A DNA stretch of 64,000 nt from Bicyclus anynana. Lineage: Eukaryota; Arthropoda; Insecta; Lepidoptera; Nymphalidae. Positions 32,019-42,354 of this stretch are shown piece after piece. Position 1 is the first letter of the stretch; each line of letters begins with the position of its first letter. A program made the position numbers and the translations under genes. The notes under the pieces were generated by a model that was not told the origin of the DNA, ran no database searches, and saw only the letters and a program-made list of their open reading frames with translations. The DNA is taken from the NCBI RefSeq assembly GCF_947172395.1, contig NC_069095.1, positions 11,531,321-11,595,320 of the forward strand, in the 5' to 3' direction.

Positions 32019-32027
32019 GAAAACCCC

Positions 32028-32072
32028 GAATACTTACTATAACGAGAGCTACGCGGGTGAAACCACGGGGCA
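32028..32072 (+). mobile_element. Helitron F1 3' scrap
   Basis: 'gagctacgcgggtgaaacca', 'cggggcagcgcgcg' resembles the F1 end, without CTAG. Confidence 0.55.
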
Positions 32073-32565
32073 GCGCGCGACAAATTAATAAAATAGTCAA
32101 TAATAATAAACTTTTTAATACGAGAGGGCGCACCTACTACTAAGATCCAGATAAGGGACTCTATCGGTAAGTAATCTAAATACTTACAGCATTTTCTAAG
32201 CAAATAACGGTCTTAAAACAGCTCCGAGTTACGTATATAAAAGGATAAACACCGGAACAGCTGTCAGTAAAACAAGTAGATCAAAGGCAAAGTACAATAT
32301 TTAAAATCAAATCAAATACGGATTAAGTTTTAGATTGTTATTTTCCTACAATATTATAAGCGCTTTGTAGTCAAATTCAAAGGATATTATAAGAACTTTA
32401 ATAATAATTTTAATTAATTACAAAAAACGTTCCATTACGTAAATTGCTAACTCTGATCTTTGTTTCTAATAAGTTATGCTCTTTATTCCTTTATATTATA
32501 TTGTATACCTACTTCAAACATCTCGCTCTGATTCATATAATTCGGTGCGATATTCTTATAAAGTA
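32073..32565. other. No recognisable feature
   Basis: AT-rich; nothing supported. Confidence 0.4.
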
Positions 32566-32660
32566 GGCGCCTCGTGGTTTCTCACACGTAATTTCCGTTC
32601 CTGTGAGAATATGGGAACAAAACAATTTAGAGATTACCCTCTACAACTTTATAATATAAT
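32566..32660 (-). mobile_element. Helitron F1 fragment with internal deletion
   Basis: 'gcgcctcgtggtttctcaca', 'ttccgttcctgtgagaatat', then abruptly 'gagattaccctctacaactt' and 'tataatata'. The central gctttctagtgg block is missing. Confidence 0.65.
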
Positions 32661-32661
32661 C

Positions 32662-32861
32662 GTTATCAACCCATATTCGGCTCACTGCTGAGCTCGAGTT
32701 TTCTCTCAGAATGAGAGGGGTCAGGTCAATAGTCCACCACGCTGGCCCAACGTGGATTGGCAGTCTTCACACACGCAGATAATTAAGAAAATCTCTCATC
32801 TCTGGTATGCAGGTTTCCTCACTATGTTTTCCTTCACCGTTTGAGACACGTGATATTTAGT
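32662..32861 (-). mobile_element. SINE-A copy, 5'-truncated
   Basis: Tail side 'atcaacccatattcggctca' through 'gagacacgtgatattta'. The tRNA-like head is missing. A small duplication (ctctcatctctgg) lies near 32797. Confidence 0.9.
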
Positions 32862-32911
32862 TTATTAATGATATTAATTTATATACAATATAATAATATG
32901 GATTAATATAA

Positions 32912-33105
32912 TCATCATCATTATCCACTGCTGGAGATAAGCCTCTTGAATAGAATTTCAAACACCACGGTCTTGAGCCGCTAGCATCCTGTGGCACCCT
33001 GCAACCTGCATGTCCCCCTTCCATCTAGTGGGAGGTTAAGAAACACTGCGCTTTCTATTGCTGGGTCGCCATTATAGCTCCTTGGGAACTAAACATCCAT
33101 TCCAT
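32912..33105 (-). mobile_element. RTE-type LINE 3' end, strongly diverged
   Basis: (atcatcatcatt) tail, 'ccactgctggagataagcct', 'gccgctagcatcctgtggca' and 'cattatagctccttggg'. Many changes relative to the other RTE tails. Confidence 0.75.
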
Positions 33106-33229
33106 CACGCAGAGAGACCACATTAACTTGAGGGTAAATTATAATCAGGCATTAATGAGCAATACATGAGCAAATTATAATGATACAGACATAATTAAGC
33201 TCTCCAAATATAGTTACGGTAAATGCGTG

Positions 33230-33588
33230 GTCGTGTCAAAGTCACTCAGCGGGCGATGGAGCGAACTATGCTTGGAATTTCTCTGCGTGATCGAATCAGG
33301 AATGAGGACATCCGCAGACGAACCAAAGTCACTGACATAGCTCAGCGAGTCGCGAAGCTGAAAGGCCAATGGGCAGGTCACATAGTTCGACGAGCCGATG
33401 GACGTTGGAGTCCCAAGGTGCTTGAATGGCGACCCCGCACCGGAAAGCGCAGTGTTGGTCGACCAACCACTAGGTGGACCGAGGATATCAAGCGGATTGC
33501 AGGGAGCCGCTAGATGCTGGCGGCTCGAGATCGTTGTGCTTGGAGGTCTATGCAAGAAGTCGATGTCCAGCAGTGGACGGCTGATAAA
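33230..33588 (+). mobile_element. RTE-type LINE 3' end with 11-bp target-site duplication
   Basis: gtaaatgcgtg flanks it at 33219-33229 and 33589-33599 without mismatch. It encodes the RTE C-terminal tail (VTQRAMERTMLGISLRDRIR, RRTKVTDIAQRVAKLKGQWA, GRWSPKVLEWRPRTGKRSVG, TTRWTEDIKRIAGSR) in one frame until a stop at about 33511 where relatives have Trp. The 'gtccagcagtgga' end is kept, the TGA array is not. Confidence 0.92.
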
Positions 33589-33599
33589 GTAAATGCGTG

Positions 33600-35041
33600 A
33601 AAATCGGATTATGTGAAGAAGCTTGAACCTGTTAATTAATTGAAATAATTAAATTATTTAGAACCTTCATTATGCAATAAAAGCTTCCGAGAAAGTCAAA
33701 ACTTGCGAACTTCTCGTTTTGTCTTGTTTATTAATGAAGTTTAAATTTTACGTAAACAATACACAAAAGGTTTTAGAAGTTCAAGTTTAATAATAGTCGC
33801 TTTTGTTTTGTATTACTTAAAGTAGATATTTTACCGATGCCGTATTCAAATTCGCGAACAATTAATTCAGAATAGAATAATTAATTCAATGCTGGCAAAC
33901 GTTGAGGCTCTGTCTTGGCTTGGAGGAACAGCGCTTCGAGAATAATGGAATCGTGTACTGACTTTACAAAAGAAATAATTACTTACATTATAATCTTTTA
34001 TACAGCTCGTGTACGAGTTAAACACAGCCTTACACCATTTAGTAAATCAAGAATTGCTGAAACGCATTTTAATCAACATTACCTAAAAAGAGGCTCTATT
34101 TTTCCGCGTAAGTAATGTTAAAAGTATTTTTGTATGTCCGCGGTTTTCCCAAAAACAACTAATGATTGAGTTTAATTAAACGATTTAAATGCCTACTTCA
34201 AGCAAGTTTTATTGTTAATAAGTGGTGGTGGTTTAACCTCACCTGATGGTAAGTGGTGGTCTTTAAATTTGGATCTACCTTGATAAAATTATGAGGAATA
34301 TCTATAGATTGTTTACGGCCTTTGCTTTTGTGTTTAGGATATGGATCATGGTTTTGAATCGTAGGTCGACGAAATTTTTTTGTTATTTCCGATAATATCT
34401 AATAACAACTATTGTGGCTTATAACAGCATGGTTGGTCTAGGTTTTAGTTTTCCAGGAGAAATGTATTTATCAGGAATTTAAAAATTAATTTACCGACTT
34501 GGCCCCGCAATGGATATATATCTACCCCGCAAAATAGAGTGTTAATGAAGCAAGAACCATCCAACTCCAGTGAATAACCAATTTGTCTGTTTTACATTAC
34601 CGAATTACTTCGTTGCGCGCTGAAAAAAATCTCAACTGTAACAGAATTAGTGAACTATTTATTTTGATGAAAAAATTCCCTCCCGCCTCTCAGTCGCAAG
34701 CACTCAGCCCTCTTAATATTCACAGGCTGTATTCAATTCAAAACAAGCGAACTGTGTTTTTAAATAAAACGAAAAGTGCGTCAAAGTTTTTCTTTTTGCA
34801 GGTTCAGTATTTATTTTGATTCATTCAATTAATAAAACACACGAGCTTTGTGACTAATTTGAATTCTTTTTTAATGAAAAAAAAACCAAAGTTAGATCAA
34901 TCGACAAAAAATACAAAGTAAGAAAATATACTATATAAATAAAAAAATGGATTTTTTTGTTATAATATATGATGCAGAATGGTAAATCAATGTGCTTGCT
35001 TAGAATATTCCTATTCACACTTGACAATCTTCAAATACCCC
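33600..35041. other. No recognisable feature
   Basis: 1.4 kb without supported genes. Short open stretches (33915-34115, 34583-34819) lack motifs. A 'taacctcacctgatggtaag' phrase at 34234-34253 echoes the SINE-B 3' end. Confidence 0.4.
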
Positions 35042-35367
35042 ATTTTTTTATTCTTTACAAGTTATCCCTTGACTACAATCTCACCTGATGGTAAGTGATG
35101 ATGCAATCTAAGATGGAAGCGGGCTAACTTGTTAGGAGGAGGATGAAAATCCACACCTCTTTCGGTTTCTACACGGCATCGTACCGGAACGCTAAATCGC
35201 TTGGCGATACGTCTTTGCCGGTAAAGTGGTAACTGGCCACGGCCGAAGCCTCCCACCAGCCAGACCTGGACAAATTAAGAAAATCTCAATCTGCCCAGCC
35301 GGGGATCGAACCCAGGACCTCGGTCTTGTAAATCCATCGCGCATACCACTGCGCCACGGAGGCCGTC
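35042..35367 (-). mobile_element. Full-length SINE-B
   Basis: Minus-strand copy with the T-run (oligo-A tail) at 35044-35050, entire body, and the tRNA-like head at 35290-35367. Read on the minus strand this gives 'ggcctccgtggcgcagtggt' (A-box region), 'atgcgc.atggatttacaag' and 'gtcctgggttcgatcccc' (B box). A single deletion near 35225 removes part of 'ggtagggtgg'. No coding; pol III promoter inferred. Confidence 0.95.
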
Positions 35368-35767
35368 AAGGTCTAAGGTGACGCGAAAAACTGAAGGACA
35401 ATGGACATGTACAAATAATGATTACTTTCAAACTTTACAAATAACACGAAAAGGTGTGTAAAAAAAGCTCTTTTTGATATAGTGGTTAAATAAAAGTAGG
35501 TGGTATATTTTAATACAGTTAAAATATATAATAGAAGGCTTTTGCGGCGACTAATTAAAGCCTCACAAGCGACGCTGTTCGGCTATAAGCTGAGTGCTGC
35601 CACAGGATAGCTCTTGGAAGCCAATTACATTTGCACTATGCAAATGTCACGTTCTAAATTTGACACATAATCCTATGTTATATTACTTTTTAAGCTATTG
35701 CATAGGTTTTATACCGGGGTTTGAACGCGGCGACCGAATCAAGAAATTCCGTAACGAAAATAAACCT
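35368..35767. other. No recognisable feature
   Basis: 'catttgcactatgcaaatgt' at about 35629-35648 is a small palindrome containing the octamer atgcaaat; otherwise unassigned. Confidence 0.4.
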
Positions 35768-36003
35768 GATTATATAATGATTTATTTATTTTACGTACGT
35801 ACGTACGTATCACCCCGAAACCGGAGCATCCTCAGGAGATGTTGACTCTACAACGTGCAATTGCACGTAGAGAGTATTTTGTCGGACCTGGGTGACGTTG
35901 TCGCATGGGTTCGTCGACTTTTCGCGGATGATAGCAAAATAAATAAATCATTATATAATCATGATGAACTTCCGCAAAGTAACGCCTGCTTCTATCCAAT
36001 ATT
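35768..36003. repeat. Foldback element H, left arm retained
   Basis: Starts 'gattatataatgatttattt' and the exact inverse lies at 35937-35961. A (tacg)n run is followed by 'tcaccccgaaaccggagcat', 'cctcaggagatgttgactct' and the palindrome acgtgcaattgcacgt. After that most of the right arm is deleted and the element resumes at 'gtattttgtcgg'. The 3' end 'cgcctgcttctatccaata' matches the copy at 26690-26882. Confidence 0.82.
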
Positions 36004-36870
36004 GAAAATAAACCTAACATCCAAGCCGTGCATCAAGTTTTTGACATTCACATTTAGAAATTATTATATCGACTCAACTGGACAAGTGGTGTGAAACTAA
36101 AGGACAAAACCAGAGTTCGATTTCCATCTCGACGTAAAACATTTTTTATTTTTTTTTTATTTATTTATTCTTTTATTTTTTATTCTTTTCTAAAGAAATA
36201 AAAAATACTGCGTAATTAAAATAAATGAAAAATGTTAATCGCATAAGTTGCCACACGTATATTTTATATTTTCATATCTTTTTTTTGTTATTAGAATAAA
36301 ATAACTAGGTAGGTACTAAATTTCATCATGAATATTTATTTTATTGGTGCCATTTTTTAAATCTTCTCTGTGGAAATAGACCTTCATTTCACTTCATACG
36401 CTACGCCTGCCAACGCTGGGTTTCAATTAAACGCATCTCTTTTTTATCTCTCGTGCAAATGAGGTTTAGAAGTTAGAACTACAAAAACAATTTTTTATAC
36501 AATCCGACTGGTAGGTGCTACCAGATATTAACACCTTTAAACAAACATACAATCAAACTTAAATAATATACCTAAGTGTACATTTTTATTATCTATTTAT
36601 GTAAGGAACCCAAAATTAAGAAAAAGTAAAAGCGGTACCATGGGGGCACGTAGCGGATTTACGCCTTTACTTGATCTCTGTGCCGATAACCGCGCAGCAT
36701 CCAATCACGGGGACACGCGGCATCAGTATTTCGTACTGATAAGCCCTTTTTGTCTGTTATCTTTCGTTTATAGGTACTGAGATTCTTTTTTGGGCCGTAT
36801 TTGCACTAGCAAATGCTTGCGACTACGATCGCGTGGAATACCCTGACCTTTTATAATAATAATCCTCGTC
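36004..36870. other. No recognisable feature
   Basis: AT-rich then locally GC-richer at 36640-36730; no open frame or repeat supported. Confidence 0.4.
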
Positions 36871-37180
36871 GTGATCAACCCATATTCGGCTCACTGCTGA
36901 GCTCGAGTCTCCTCTCAGAATGAGAGAGGTTAGGCCAATAGTCCACCACGCTGGCCCAATGCGGATTGGCAGACTTCATACACGCAGAGAATTAAGATAA
37001 TTATCTGTGTGTATGCAGGTTTCCTCACGATGTTTACCTTCACCGTTAGAGACACGTGATTTTTAATTTCTTAAAATGCACACAACTGAAAAGTTGGAGG
37101 TGCATGCCCCGGACCAGATTCGAACCCACACCCTCCGGAATCGGAGGCAGAGGTCTTATCCACTGGGCTATCACGGTTAT
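36871..37180 (-). mobile_element. Full-length SINE-A
   Basis: Complete minus-strand copy: 'gatcaacccatattcggctc' tail end, body, B box 'gattcgaacccacaccct' and A-box side 'atccactgggctatcacgg'. Short imperfect ataataat-type repeats flank it but are too weak to call a target-site duplication. Confidence 0.93.
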
Positions 37181-37190
37181 CTAATAATAA

Positions 37191-37412
37191 CCCTACTAAT
37201 ATTATAAACGCGAAAGTTTTTATGGATATTTGTATGAATGTTTGGTTGTTTGTTACTCTTTATCGCTGCAACTTCTGAGCTGATTTGGCTGAAATTAGGA
37301 ATGGAAATAGATTTTACTCTGTATTAACACAGGCTACTTCCTTCCTTACATCCCGGAAAATCCATAGTTCTCAATGGATTTGTAAAAAAATAAATTTCAC
37401 GCTGACGAATCT
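37191..37412 (+). mobile_element. Helitron F2, 3' end lost
   Basis: 'ctactaatattataaacgcg', 'aaagtttttatggatatttg', 'gatttggctgaaatta', 'atcccggaaaatccatag' and 'aatttcacgctgacga', then break. The GGGCGTCCGCTAG end is missing. Adjacent to SINE-A. Confidence 0.85.
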
Positions 37413-38054
37413 AATATAGTTAACCTTTTAAAAAAACAAAACATGTAACTTAACTAAAATGATTTTTAACTGCTGAAAATACCTGTTACTCCACTAAAAT
37501 TATATTTTAAAATAATTGTAATTTGTAACAGTCTTTTAGTACTCTTGGTAATTTCTAAAAAAGTCGCAAATATAATCGACTGTCCAAATTTTAGCTTAAA
37601 GACTTCAATATTTAAATGAAATTGATAAATATAATAATTTCATTAAAATCATAAGCAAGTCGTCATTCTTCTATTCGGAAATAAAAATAAAACAATCGAA
37701 AGAATAAAAAATTTACAGCAATTCATTTTAAGACGACAAAGTCGTGGATGGACTAAAAAGAAACGGTTCATACCGAAATAGAAATAGACAAGAAAGGTCC
37801 TTTTTCGCTGAAATAGAAAAAAAGGTTTATACACAGACGATTAAACGATGACAAATTGAGCGCCATTTTTCTGACATCTTTTTGTAGTTAGGAACTTTGC
37901 CTTTTTGTGATCTAGGTCGTTAGTCCGGTGGGAGCTCGTATGAACTTCGTAATGACAAAAACATGAGGTCGGGGCAGGTGCAGGCAATGACCAAAGTGAC
38001 GTCCGATAAAAACTTAGAGAGGAGACAAAATTGTAACACACCATGCTGCGTCAG
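37413..38054. other. No recognisable feature
   Basis: Two open stretches on the minus strand (37649-37834, 37841-38044) show only low-complexity hydrophobic translation; not called. Confidence 0.4.
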
Positions 38055-38190
38055 TTTTTAGGGTTCCGTAGTTCACAAGGAACCCTTATAGTTTCGCCAT
38101 GTCTGTCCGTCCGTCCGTCCGCGGTTTAGCGCAGAGACTATCACTACTATAAAGCTGTAAATTAGCATGTTTTAGCAGAAACTTCAAAGT
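38055..38190. repeat. Dispersed repeat with GTCC array
   Basis: 'tagggttccgtagttcacaa', 'ggaacccttatagtttcgcc' and '(gtcc)4gcgg' is a phrase I recall from mariner-type MITE ends in insects. 'ggttcc' and 'ggaacc' form a small inverted pair. Class tentative. Confidence 0.5.
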
Positions 38191-38281
38191 GGATTTAAAA
38201 AATAAGAAAACCAATGTTGAACAAAGGTTTCACAAAATTCGTCAGGACAATTAACAAATCAAACTGTAACCAAAATAATGC

Positions 38282-38480
38282 CCTAGAATGGCAGAGAATG
38301 ACCTTGAATGGAGTCACGCACTTGTGAACGCTGTGTGTAGGGTTAAAGGCGCCTTTGACAGTTAACAAACACTCCCCACTCAAGTCACTCTCTCCGCGTA
38401 TCCCAAATAATCCATAAAGCGAAATGCGAACACACAGCAAGAAATGCGAACGCAATGAGCATACTGAAGCCGACAGTACG
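38282..38480. repeat. Dispersed repeat O, copy 2
   Basis: Colinear with 23768-23985 with several small indels and one extra block 'gcgaacacacagcaagaaat'. Same strand as copy 1. No TIR seen. Confidence 0.7.
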
Positions 38481-39114
38481 ATGAGCACCTTATATCGCAT
38501 ATCGTTCCCGACAACCGATCACTACCCCTCTCTAACTCCCTCTCTTTACGGAAACAAGTCGCGCCACCTAACGTCGGCACGAGTATGATGTGCATTAATT
38601 TAATATTTGTTTAGATAAGATGAGGAAAGAGTAGTTGCTAAGTTTCTTGCCGATTCTTTTCGGTCCTTCTGAACTGGTAGTAGAGTTACTACATACTTGA
38701 CTAATCAAAAAATCTCAATAACCTCTAAAATACATGATTTAAACTGTTGCTGTGTTTTTGGTACGCATTTTTTGGCTATAAATATAAATTGAGCATAATA
38801 AAATCAACTCTTTGATGCGACATTTTATTAATATATTCAGATAAAAAATCCAAATCTATTCATCCGTGACACAGTTAAAAATTTTATTGAAAAATAAAAT
38901 GTTCTATTTCGAATGGAAGAGAGATAAAAATATTTTCAAATACAATTTTTAAAATTAACTCTTTGGCTGGATTCAGAAAAGAGAAAAAATTTCAATGAAA
39001 AAATGTTTGCAGTGAATTCTTTAAAAAAAGCAAATCTGATTGCTTACCCACGGCTGCGATTCTAGCCTCATGTCACACCGAGCTAGAACATTTTATTCTA
39101 TGACATATATAACA
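38481..39114. other. No recognisable feature
   Basis: AT-rich; nothing supported. Confidence 0.4.
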
Positions 39115-39295
39115 CGGCTAAATCTCAGGTGATACAACGTCGGAGTATGTCCGACTAGTTTCGAATCCGTACGGCGCCCTTAGTCATGAGCTGGTTCTTG
39201 CAACGCGGCACGATCAAAACCGCGACGCTGCGGCGCCGTGTTTCATTAATCATTTAATATGAATAACACTCATGATAGTTTAAATTCTAAAATAT
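39115..39295. repeat. Second member of the ACACGGCTAAA repeat family
   Basis: 'acacggctaaatctcaggtg', 'cgtcggagtatgtccgacta', a GC-rich middle (cgacgctgcggcgccg) and 'ccgtgtttcattaatca', 'atgaataacactcatgatag'. It shares its ends with 4518-4680 but has a different, longer centre. Confidence 0.7.
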
Positions 39296-39339
39296 TATTC
39301 TATTTTTACCCGACTTAGGTTAAATTTTTCGCTCGTATC

Positions 39340-39385
39340 TTGTATGTATGTATGTATGTATGTATCTTGTATGTATGTATGTAAA
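39340..39385. repeat. (TATG)n microsatellite
   Basis: Two runs of tatg/tgta units separated by 'tatcttg'. Confidence 0.85.
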
Positions 39386-39446
39386 TCGCTGAACTAATGT
39401 TTTCTAATCGCTTCCTTTTTTTACTTTTCAGTTTTTGTATTTTATG

Positions 39447-39855
39447 CAGTCGAGCTTATTCATATCTCTACTTATTTTATTTATTCTTATAATATTCTAT
39501 TTTATGAATCCTTTTGTTAACCTTTTCATTTTTGATTTCCGTAATTACTGTAGTGACGTAAGATGAAATTCCAGAAATGCTTTGTTAGAACTACGTTGTT
39601 TGTTTTTTTTTAATTGTTGTTAACAATTTTAGAAATTTATACAGTCGAGCTTATTCATTTCTTTACTTATTTTATTTATTCTTATAATTTCTTTACTTAT
39701 TTTATTTATTCTATTTTATGAATCCTTTTGTTAACCTTTTAATTTTTGATTTCCGTTATTACTGTAGTGACGTAAGTTGAAATTCCAGAAATGCTTTGTT
39801 AGAACTACGTTGTTTGTTTTTTTTTAATTGTTGTTAACAATTTTAGAAATTATTA
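39447..39855 (+). repeat. Tandem duplication of about 195 bp
   Basis: 'cagtcgagcttattcat' occurs at 39447 and 39642 and both units proceed through 'gaatccttttgttaaccttt', 'actgtagtgacgtaag', 'aaatgctttgttagaactac' and 'ttgttaacaattttagaaat' with few differences. Unit 2 also repeats 'tttctttacttattttattt' internally, making it about 19 bp longer. Confidence 0.9.
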
Positions 39856-40156
39856 ACTATAATGTATGTAAAACGTACAAAAAAATTTAAAACGTACCTA
39901 CCGATTTTCACTCCAACGATGTAGATCTCTGTAATTTTTTTATTGAAATTACTAAGTAGTTTCAGAAATGGCATATCTGCCTTTGTAGGGCTCTCATATC
40001 TAACAATATTTATACTCCAGTCTCTTTAAAACAAATGTGACGCCTTTAATGGTGATTATCTGTCTACCTTTGCAACGTATTTTCGTGTCGCTGGTCATCA
40101 TTGTCTGGCTCTCTCGCTTGTGATGAACCATAGATTAGAAAGCGGAAATAATTAAA
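39856..40156. other. No recognisable feature
   Basis: Nothing supportable; leads into the GC-rich patch. Confidence 0.4.
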
Positions 40157-40384
40157 ATGTCACTTCCCCACGGTGTGAGTGAATCCACCAGAGACGCGGT
40201 AGACGCTGACGTCACCGGAAGCCGGGAGGCGGAAGCGGGCCCGCCATGCTTCCTCCCTCATTTGCTCGCGCGCAAACTTGATCAGTATTTCAAAATTGGA
40301 ACCGAATTGAAAACCAACAGCTATAAACGATTGGTAATTTCGTATTTGGAATTGGAATGCAGAATCCCTATAATAATAAAATAA
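40157..40384 (+). other. 75-codon ATG ORF in a locally GC-rich patch
   Basis: An ATG-started frame (MSLPHGVSESTRDAVDADVT.. to ..ELECRIPIIIK). The first 35 codons lie in an unusually GC-rich stretch (40170-40275) with a TGACGTCA palindrome at about 40208-40215. It could be an old exon, a promoter-like patch or a repeat I do not know. No splice or family evidence. Confidence 0.2.
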
Positions 40385-40530
40385 CTAGTCACTTGTAAAG
40401 TACGGAACAGCTGGCCTATTCACTATTTTGGTCTTTACTATCAACCTATTAAAATAAACATCAAATCAATTTAAGAAATGTCATCTACCTACTGTATGAT
40501 ATCCACCAGTAACTGTAGGCATTGGATGAC

Positions 40531-40722
40531 TTTTTTTTTATATTCTTTACAAGTTAGCCCTTGACTACAATCTCACCTGATGGTAAGTGATGATGCAGTC
40601 TAAGATGGAAGCTGGCTAACTTGTTAGGAGGAGGATCAAAGTCCGGAACGCTAAATCGCTTGGCGGTACGTCTTTGTCGGTAGGGTGGTAACTAGCCATG
40701 GCCGAAGCCTCCCACCAGCCAA
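40531..40722 (-). mobile_element. SINE-B copy with internal deletion
   Basis: T-run, 'caagttagcccttgactaca', 'gtaagtgatgatgcagtcta', then a deletion joins 'gaggatcaaagtcc' to 'ggaacgctaaatcgcttgg', followed by 'ggccgaagcctcccaccagc'. The tRNA-like head is missing. Confidence 0.9.
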
Positions 40723-40955
40723 AAATTACATTTGTATCATAGAATCTCAATTTCGTATTAAACTAGCATTCGTCAAAGATAGTGAATTAGCCTGCTGATT
40801 TTGATGTAGTCTTTCTTTACACTTGATGAGTTTCAGCTGAAGTTTAAGTCTCATATAGATAGTATATTGAGACGATTATCTGTGGTAAAACCGAAGATCA
40901 TCAATATCAATCTAATCATAATATCTCCAGCATAACAAAATGTTGCTTTGGTAAC

Positions 40956-41154
40956 CATACTAATATTATAAATGCTAAAGTAAATCAGTCTGTCAGTGTA
41001 TCTGTTAGAATTTCACGGCTAAACCACTGAACCGATTAGGATGAAATTTGATATAGACTTATTAATTGGATCTTGAAGGACATGGAATACTTTTTTCTCG
41101 GAATAATCCATGGGATTTGTAAAAAAAAAATCACACGAACGGTGGTGTCCGCTA
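40956..41154 (+). mobile_element. Helitron, divergent subtype
   Basis: 'catactaatattataaatgc', 'agtctgtcagtgtatctg', 'cggctaaaccactgaaccga', 'atgaaatttgatatag' and a terminus 'acgaacggtggtgtccgcta' (CTAA for CTAG). Confidence 0.75.
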
Positions 41155-41236
41155 AAAGACAATATTTGTTCATTAAACATCAAATGTTATTAGCATGTTT
41201 CATCAACTATTGATCATTATCAGCCTACTAGCTCTA

Positions 41237-41429
41237 CTAGCTTTCGCCGCGTGGATTAACCCGTGAGGTGCTCACTCCCTTAGGAATTCATGGATAATAT
41301 ATAGCCTATTACCTACCTCGATAAATGGGTTATCTAACAATGAAAGAATTTTTTAAATCGGACCAGTAGTTCCTGAGATTAGCGCGTTCAAACAAACAAA
41401 CTCTTCAGCTTTATAATATTAGTAATAGA
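41237..41429 (-). mobile_element. Complete Helitron F3
   Basis: On the minus strand it starts TC (complement of 41428-41429) and ends CTAG (complement of 41237-41240) between A and T. Body: 'cctgagattagcgcgttcaa', 'gggttatctaacaatgaaag'. The terminal hairpin region is diverged (gccgcgtggattaacccgtg). Confidence 0.88.
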
Positions 41430-41439
41430 TTATGATATA

Positions 41440-41685
41440 TAATGGAGCTTTGACCCATCACGCTGCTCGAAATGCGAGTTGGCGGGCGTCATCAGAAGAA
41501 GGCAACGGGAAACCACTGCACTATTTTCCCTAGTCGTCAGTATGGAAAAGTCTTAGAGAGCGGTCTCGGATCGCGAGCGCCGCACAATTATTTCGCCTCG
41601 CGAAGGATTGAGACGAGTTCAAGAAACTGACTGCCAACCTTCGCTAGTCGGAGAGGCACCTTAAGAAGGGCGTCATCATCAACTA
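41440..41685. repeat. Dispersed retroelement-like 3' region
   Basis: 'gcgggcgtcatcagaagaag', 'gcaacgggaaaccactgcac' and 'tcgctagtcggagaggcacc' form a phrase I recall as a LINE/SINE 3' region in butterflies, ending near 'gggcgtcatcatca'. Not assigned to a clade. Confidence 0.4.
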
Positions 41686-42065
41686 TTACAGTACAAAAAA
41701 ACTGTAATTTAAAAAAACGCTGTAAGATACACTTTACACTGCTTTCGTATAAATTTATACCGCTCTAGAAAGGACGCTTCGTAGAGCCTTTCCACTTTGC
41801 GCTCATAATTTGTGCATTACCATGTCTTTGATACAACAATTTTCCGGTATTTGACCGATTCTAATAGCTGTAGTTACTTTAAGTACGGCAATTTGACACA
41901 AACGTTTATTATTCATCATTGAAGTGACTCACTCCTCCGATCTTGTAAAATCATTTTAAGTTTTTTGGGTAATTTACAAGATTTTGTTTTAAGTAATTTG
42001 CTTTGTAGATTAGGTATGTATGGTTAAAAAGGTGGAAGCTAAGTTTGAAATACTTTGTTATATAT
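41686..42065. other. No recognisable feature
   Basis: Nothing supportable. Confidence 0.4.
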
Positions 42066-42354
42066 TTATTCTTTATAAGTCAACCCTTGACTACAATCTC
42101 ACCTGAGGGTTAGTGATGATGCAATAAGATGGAAGCAGGCTTGTTAAGAGTAGGATGAAAATCAACACTCCTTTCGGTTTCTACACGACATCGTACCGGA
42201 ACGCTAAGTCGCTTGGCGTTACGCCTTTGCCGACCTTGGTGGCCTTTGGTGGTAACTAGCCGCGGGCGTAGCCAGACCTGGACCAATTAAGAAATCATCA
42301 ATGTGCCCAGCCGGCAGTCGAACCCAGGACCTCCGTTTTGTAAATATACCCTCG
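42066..42354 (-). mobile_element. SINE-B, old full-length copy
   Basis: Complete order of SINE-B blocks with many small changes ('caacccttgactacaatctc', 'gtaccggaacgctaagtcgc', a duplicated 'ttggtggcctttggtgg'), through the B box 'gtcgaacccaggacctcc'. The A-box end is lost after 'aaatataccctcgc'. Confidence 0.88.

Noticed and set aside
33223..33513. 96-codon ORF as a gene
   Set aside because: It is the C-terminal coding tail of an RTE LINE inside a copy with an 11-bp target-site duplication.
35290..35367. tRNA gene from A- and B-box-like sequences
   Set aside because: The same head occurs in many dispersed copies with a fixed non-tRNA body, and acceptor stems do not close; these are SINE-B.
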